From Colius striatus (lineage: Eukaryota; Chordata; Aves; Coliiformes; Coliidae), in the NCBI RefSeq assembly GCF_028858725.1, contig NC_084760.1, positions 91,323,867 to 91,387,866 on the forward strand: a stretch of DNA of 64,000 nucleotides, written 5' to 3'. Made by a program: the position numbers and the translations under genes. Below, in pieces: positions 1-64,000 of the stretch. The stretch's first letter is position 1. Each line of letters starts with the position of its first letter. Under the pieces are notes generated by a model. It worked only from the letters and a program-made list of their open reading frames with translations. It was not told where the DNA came from and did not search any database.

Positions 1-1499
1 CAGGTCTTTCATTTTTTTTTCACAATACAATAGATGTCCTGGTGCAACTAAAGGCAATAAAGACCAAGACTTTTCTCTACTTTATTCACATTACAGTGAT
101 TACCTGTTCCTGCAGTACGTCTCAACCTCTTACTGTTGAAAATTAAATTTGAAAACTGTGGGAAAAGGTTTCATTCAAACCAGTGTCCAAAAGTGCTAGC
201 ACAGTTGTGGATGGCATTCAATTACCGTTAAGGTGGTGGACCATCCACTCTTCCAGTGCTGCAGTTCAAGTCAGTCACTAAATGAAGAGCAGACCATCCA
301 AAGTGGGTCAGAAAGGAGCACTGGTGCTGGGAAGACAGGCTGGGGTTCCTGTGCTCACCTGGCTGCACTGCTCCCATCCAGCACATACCTGCAAACAAAA
401 AGAAAAGCAGGCACCAGCCAGCTGGCTTCATGGAGGAGGAGACACATGGGCTTGGCTTCTACAAGGCACAAAGCAGTAAGTCTGTTCTGTCTGTGTGTTG
501 GGAAGCTGCAGCTGACTCACTGCTGGAGCTCCCCTTGGGAGGGACAAGTGACTACAAAGCTGCCTGACACCTTAGTTTCCTCACTATACAAAGTTGTCTA
601 GTCATAAATAAACATGTCATTTCTGGCAAAAATGAAGAGAATGAGCCCATTTCAGAATAATAATAATGTAAGAGCTTAAGTCTTGCACTTTGCATCCTTC
701 TCTCCTTGCCTCAACAACCAGCCAGGAACAAAACAACTGGGTGCTCACCCAGCCTCAAGTAGTGGCCTTTACAGGTTTCTCAGAGCTTGGGGTAAAAGAC
801 CGCTACACAGAGCTTTCTACTGACACAAATCTGTCCTTTTACTTCTGATGTGAGGAGCTAACATTGCCTCCAGCCCCTCAAAACATGGATCCCAAGTAAA
901 ACACTTCCCCTTGCATTCCCCTTGCTGCCTGCTGTTTGCACCCTGCCACAGCAGCAGAGGCTGCACTGCTGTTGCCATCCAAGCCCTGCTTGTGCTCTGT
1001 GACTCACGCTGGGCAACAAGCAGGACATAATCTGGCTTGAAGTGGCAATGACTTTCTGCATATTTTAGTGCAGGTCTCAAAGAGTTTGGAGCATCCTTCT
1101 TCATGGCCATTTTTGCTTTCAGCCTGTTGCCCATCTTCTGTTTTGGCTCTTGGGAGAGCAACTGTGGGATAACAGGACTATCTCTGTTGTCACCTTCACC
1201 TCCATGCAGCTCTTCAGTCACTGTCCCTGCATTTTCTCACTTAGGGAAGATGAGAGGCCTGTAGTAATAACCAAACAAAATTAAACCAAATTATTAAATG
1301 AATGACTTTATTAATGTGAAAGAAGATAAGAGTAACCATGCCCAAAACAACTGCAAAGTAGATCTTCAGCTAACAAGAATTACTATACATTTAATTTCTG
1401 ATGAACCAACATTTTTCTATGAATTACTGACCAAAACGTATTAAAACTCTAAAGCAGGAAGTCTTTCTAAGCTTTCCCTTAGTCAGTGGTGCCATTACA
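1..1499. other. Upstream flank, nothing recognised
   Basis: I see no gene, RNA or clear mobile element. Short open frames on both strands have no recognisable products. The part at about 230-580 and 850-1,200 is somewhat richer in GC. Confidence 0.6.
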
Positions 1500-2245
1500 C
1501 AGAATCACAGAATGGTAGGGGTTGGAAGGGACCTTTAGAGATCATCTAGTCCAACCCCCCCTGCAGAAGCAGGTTCACCTAGATCAGGTTGCATAGGAAC
1601 GTGTCCAGCTGGGTCTTGAAGACCTCCAAGGAAAGAGACTCCACAACCCCTCTGGGCAGCCTGTGCCAGGGCTCCCTCACCTGAACAGTGAAATAGTTTT
1701 TTCTTATGTTTAAGTGGAACTTTTTGTGTTCCAGCTTCATCCCATTACTCCTTGTCCTGTTACTAGCTACAATAGAAAAAAGGGATGTCCCAACCTCCTG
1801 ACACCCACCCTTTAGATATTTGTAAATGTTAATAAGATCTCCCCTCAGTCTCCTCTTTTCTAGACTAAACAGCCCCAGTTCCCGCAGCCTTTCCTCATAT
1901 GAAAGATGTTCCAGTCCCCTGATCATCTTGGTGGCCCTGTGTTGGACTCTCTCCAGAAGTTCTCTGTCCCTCTTGAACTGGAGAGACCAGCACTGGACAC
2001 AGGACTCCAGATGAGGCCTCACCAGGGTAGAGTAGAGGGGGAGAAGAACCTCCCTTGACCTGCTGGCCACACTCTTCTTGATGCATCCCAGGATGCCATT
2101 GCCCTTCTTAGCCAGAAGGGCACATTGCTGGCTCATGTTTAGTTTGTTCTCCACCAGGACTCCCAGGTCTATCCCTGCTGAGCTATTCCCCAGCAGGTCA
2201 GTAAGCCGCATCTCTGCTCCTGCGTCAGGACTGCTGACCATTAAA
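1500..2245 (-). mobile_element. CR1 LINE fragment (3' part, long open frame) upstream of MARK1
   Basis: The + strand begins with the reverse of the CR1 3' end, CAGAATCACAGAATGG, matching the ATTCTGTG-type terminal repeat, then GGGTTGGAAGGGACC. On the - strand, 2,241 down to 1,579, a 220-codon frame is open without stops and encodes the C-terminal part of CR1 reverse transcriptase ORF2 ([35 protein letters not shown]). It is 5'-truncated, as CR1 copies usually are. The open frame suggests a fairly young copy. Confidence 0.92.
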
Positions 2246-3539
2246 CATACTTAGAAAAAAATTTTAGTTTACACTTTCATCTCTGACCACAAGTGTGTTC
2301 ACAAATCCATACCATGATGGGCTTACATCAGTGGGAGTTTTGGCCAAGTACGGGTTGCAGAGTCAGGCCCTACGCAGAGCCTTAGACACAGACTTGTTCT
2401 TATTTGTGATTAAAGTGGATGCATTTTGATGAGCTAAGCAACCAAACTGGGTTAATATCCAGTTTGTCAACAAACTTGTTTTGGCATGCTGGCTAGACCA
2501 TGTCTGTTTACCCCAAGTAAACCCAGCCTTGGATTATTTTATTCCCAGAAAAATGAAGGACCCTGAAATTTTCCTTGCAGTCGGTAGTAAGGAGAGAGCT
2601 TTGTGAGGAGAGAGCTAGGAGCTCACAGAGGCCCTTGCAAGAATTTGGGAGGCTTCAGGCTGAGGACTAGCTGGGAACCTCTATCATTCCAGACAGACAA
2701 ATCATGCTTGCCCAGACCAACATGATGCTGAATGTGCAAAGAGCGAGTCCAGTCATACCACTTGTACAATGTGGGGATGTTCTCTGCCTGTGCGTGCATC
2801 AGCTACAGAGGAAGAGCTGTTTTCCCAAACATCTGGAAAACTCCACTGTCAACTGACCAGTGCTGAGGAGCTGGAGGCACCTCTTAAACCATACCAGAAC
2901 TAGCTCAGCCAGAACTAAATACACTCTATTTAGCATGCTTACCTTTAAGTATAGGTGCATATACATAGCCAATAAATAAAGGCAATAACTAACAACCCAT
3001 GCCCCTTTACAAGTACATAAGGGCTTCCTGGAGAGAAATATACAACCCATCAAGTGCCATACAAAATATTTTTCATAAGGAAGGTCTTTCAGAATGAGGA
3101 TTGTGCTTACAGCATTTATGAACATGTTAACAGCCTCTGCTACAAAAATGTCAAAATATTGCAATGGAAATTCAGGCACTTTTTGTTCTGTTTTGGTGTA
3201 GGGGAGGTTATTTTTTTATTTTTATAGATTAATTTTAGAATTTGGTAAAGGGTTTGGCTGGTTTTATAGCAAAAGCTGCTGTCATGTAAACACTAGTAAC
3301 TTCTCAAAAGACAAAAATGTGCATACAGTTCTAATTTTAAATACATGAGGTCATCAGTTAAGTGTTTGAGGATTGTGTGCTGGTCGGACACGAGCAGATA
3401 GATGCCTCGCACAGGCTCCTGTTGATCCGATTTCAGCTTCAAGTCGGTATAAAGAAGGCTGACTGGCTAGCTGAGACATACAAATCAACGGCTTGATTTA
3501 CACAGATGCTGACACAGGGGTTTGCGAGCCTCCAGAAAG
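2246..3539. other. Upstream flank between CR1 and CpG island, nothing recognised
   Basis: Mixed-composition sequence. A TATAAAG lies at 3,448-3,454, about 100 bp before the CpG island. A 126-codon - strand open frame at 3,179-2,799 looks like chance. No gene recognised. Confidence 0.6.
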
Positions 3540-4185
3540 TCTGACTCGTGGAGTCAAGAGCCGTGCAGGAGGCGGGCGCAGCTACCTCACCACCCTAAGG
3601 CCGACTCCTGGTAACAAGCGAGTCCCTGCGGCAAGCCACTCGCCAAGATGCAGCGGGCCCCATTGCTCCAGTGTGTCCCGTCCCGCGTCCCTGACGCAAG
3701 GCTCTCCTGGCGACTGACCGCCCGAGCCCCGCGGGCCTCTTCGCGGCCCTCCCCCTTTCCGGCTGCCTGAAGGGTGCTCCCGGCGCCGCCGGACAGCTCT
3801 TGACCCAGTGACACCGAGTCGTCCTCTCCTCTCGACCTCCCAACTCAACAAGTACACCTGCTCCCTCGGGCCGGGGCTCTGCGGGCCCTCCCAGCAGGCC
3901 CTCACCCCAGAAGGACCAGGCCGGGCCCGGCGCGGCGCTACCCGAGACGGGTGCTGCGGCTGGAGGGACGGCATCGCCGGCGGAGGCCACTCGCCCGCCC
4001 GCGTTTGCCGCGCCCGTCCGCACCGCCCAGCGCTTCCTGCGGCACGGGGCGGCGGAGCCTGGCCGGCGGGGCCAGGCCCAGCGCGGCGAGGCGGGGGCGG
4101 GGAAGGGGAGGGAGAAGAGGAGGAGGGGAGACAGAAGGGAGCGCGGGGTAGAGGTGGCAGGAGGAGGAGTCGGTGTTGCTGCCGG

Positions 4186-4236
4186 ATGCTGCGAGGAGGC
4201 GCCGCGGCCCCCCTGTGCTGCCGGCCGCTCACCTGA
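4186..4236 (+). other. Upstream ORF 1 in the presumed 5'UTR (16 codons plus stop)
   Basis: An ATG at 4,186 opens a 16-codon frame ending in TGA at 4,236, out of frame with MARK1. Its start context is weak (C at -3, C at +4). It matters only if transcription starts upstream of it, which the sequence does not show. Confidence 0.3.
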
Positions 4237-4322
4237 GCGGGCAGGAGGAGGAGCCGGCGGTCGAACTGCGCGGAGCCCGGCGGCAGCGAGGCGGGCGGAG
4301 GGTCGGCCGGGCGGGCGAGGCG

Positions 4323-4340
4323 ATGGCGCCGGGCGCCTAG
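4323..4340 (+). other. Upstream ORF 2 in the presumed 5'UTR (MAPGA, strong Kozak)
   Basis: The ATG at 4,323 has G at -3 and G at +4, a strong initiation context, and is followed by only five codons before TAG. It ends 146 nt before the MARK1 ATG, a spacing that allows reinitiation. If included in the mRNA it should lower main-ORF translation. Inclusion is inferred from its position in the CpG island. Confidence 0.4.
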
Positions 4341-4486
4341 CGGGGCCGGTAACGCGGCAGGAGGCCCGCGTCCCGCCGTGTGCACCCGGCTGCCGGCGGG
4401 GGCAGACAGCGGCCTCCGCCGCGGCCTACGAGAGCGGACGGCCTTCCCTTCAGCGCGCCGGGCGCGGCGCCTCCGCGGCCCACAGA

Positions 4487-62921
<58,435 letters not shown>

Positions 62922-64000
62922 AGAGAACCTAAATTTTTTGGGATCAGGGAAGATTCATACATCTACACTTTGAATGTACTGGTTACGCCCAATGTGATTG
63001 GCCTGTGAAACTCCCCGTGTAGAAATTGCCCTTATCGCAATAAGGTTATACATAGTTATTCAGAATTGTAAAGTTAAATCCAGTATGACCTATATTAAAA
63101 TAACTGTAGCTAAAGAAGTTATGTTCACATGTACAGGTAAGTATATAGAGCATTCTGTTCATTTTATGTTCATAGAGTTGTATAATAAAAAGATGACTGC
63201 TTAAATTCAGATCTTGTATAGTTGTCTAGATTTCTGCACAGAAATGTATGTTTGATGCTTTGAGTTGGAGAAGTTCTTCCCTGTCATTTACATTTTTGGT
63301 GGTTTTTATAAGTCTTACCTCTACCATGCGTTTTTTAAAAAACCTTGTGTCCTGAGTCAAATGCACAAAGATAGTTTTCACAACTGTAGCGTGACCATTT
63401 TTAATTATTTAAAGATTGTCCATGATTTGAACCAAAAGTCGAAGATTAATCGGCTTTTGTTCTGCACGAGACTGTTCCTGCTTATCTTTGGCTCTTATCC
63501 TTGTTATCGGACGGTGTTTAGTTGGGGGGTGGGGAAGGGGGGGAAATAACAATGTTTACAGCATTGGCACTTAGAGTTTAAAAACTTTTGTTCTGCCTTG
63601 GGCCAGCTCAGAGCTGTGGGGGAACAGAAACCAGGCATTAAGTGATGATCTGTCTGCAAATTACAGCGCTTTACTCCCGCGGCCCACTAACAAATGTAGC
63701 ACCAAAATGGAGAACCGTTAACTATTTCATTTGGATATTATGGTGTAAAATATCACTCGTTTGCTGCCTTCAGAAGACTATAAATTCCATTTTATGGAAA
63801 TACGTTAATAATGGGACTGTTTAATAGCACAAGATAATCTGAAGTGTTGACCAATTGTGTAAGTTAATAATACCACCTCAGGAATTAGCTTGGCTTTTGG
63901 AACATGTGCCCCCAAAGAGTACATGCGATTCCACATAATATTTTACAGCTAAACATACCTTGTTTATAATGATAAATTGTTGATTTATGCTTTCGTGGTT
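62922..64000 (+). other. MARK1: MARK1 3'UTR (runs to or past the window end)
   Basis: Sequence after the stop has no coding feature. It contains a candidate AATAAA at 63,184 and a G-run cluster at 63,524-63,543. The 3' end cannot be placed; MARK 3'UTRs are usually longer than 1 kb, so this may continue beyond the window. Confidence 0.7.
63184..63189 (+). promoter_or_regulatory. MARK1: Candidate polyadenylation signal AATAAA
   Basis: A perfect AATAAA about 260 nt after the stop codon, followed within about 40 nt by a T/G-rich stretch. It could give a short 3'UTR isoform. Use is not shown by sequence alone. Confidence 0.35.

Noticed and set aside
817..1221. 134-codon - strand open frame in the upstream flank
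   Set aside because: No recognisable domain, no splice or promoter support, and no second line of evidence.
2799..3179. 126-codon - strand open frame
   Set aside because: Composition looks like translated AT-rich non-coding DNA; no motif or family recognised.
3448..3454. TATAAAG as the MARK1 TATA box
   Set aside because: It lies about 1 kb before the coding start and upstream of the CpG island. A CpG-island promoter is more likely, though an upstream alternative start cannot be excluded.

Overview
This window is vertebrate nuclear DNA, most likely from a bird. The grounds are long AT-rich introns with GT..AG borders, two CR1 LINE fragments with the avian-type CR1 3' end, an LTR with TGTCATGG.../...CCGTGACA ends, and one CpG island. 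One gene fills almost all of it: MARK1 (microtubule affinity-regulating kinase 1, Par-1 family), on the + strand, with its whole coding sequence inside the window. I found 18 coding exons. Their reading phases join without a break into 2,385 nt, which is 794 residues plus TAA. Human MARK1 has about 795 residues.

Layout. 1-3,500: upstream flank with no recognisable gene, holding a 5'-truncated CR1 on the - strand (about 1,500-2,245). About 3,540-5,080: CpG island with the presumed promoter, 5'UTR (two short uORFs) and coding exon 1 (4,487-4,537). 4,538-26,613: 22-kb intron 1. 26,614-42,843: exons 2-9, the kinase domain. 42,844-47,589: intron 9, with an older CR1. 47,590-49,374: exons 10 and 11 (end of kinase domain, acidic linker, UBA-like domain), separated by an intron holding a 982-bp solo LTR in antisense orientation. 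50,632-60,421: exons 12-17, the Ser/Thr/Arg-rich spacer, where most alternative-splicing signals lie. 62,291-62,487: a decayed hAT-like MITE. 62,567-62,921: last coding exon with the KA1 domain. From 62,922: 3'UTR, running to or past the window end.

How the parts work. MARK1 is a Ser/Thr kinase that phosphorylates microtubule-associated proteins (tau, MAP2, MAP4) and acts in neuronal polarity. The sequence shows the glycine loop, Lys89/Glu107 pair, HRDLKAEN, DFG, the activation-loop Thr215 (LKB1-type site), Ser219, a UBA-like domain, a spacer with the Thr612 aPKC-type site, and a C-terminal KA1 membrane-binding domain. All key residues are present, so the gene looks functional.

I found no clearly novel biological system. 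The observations most worth checking are a 90-nt intron 8 that is open in frame, two in-frame donors on exon 12, a NAGNAG acceptor on exon 16, symmetric cassette-type exons 15 and 17, transposable elements sitting 79 and 88 bp from two acceptors, and two antisense intronic stretches that read like decayed coding sequence.
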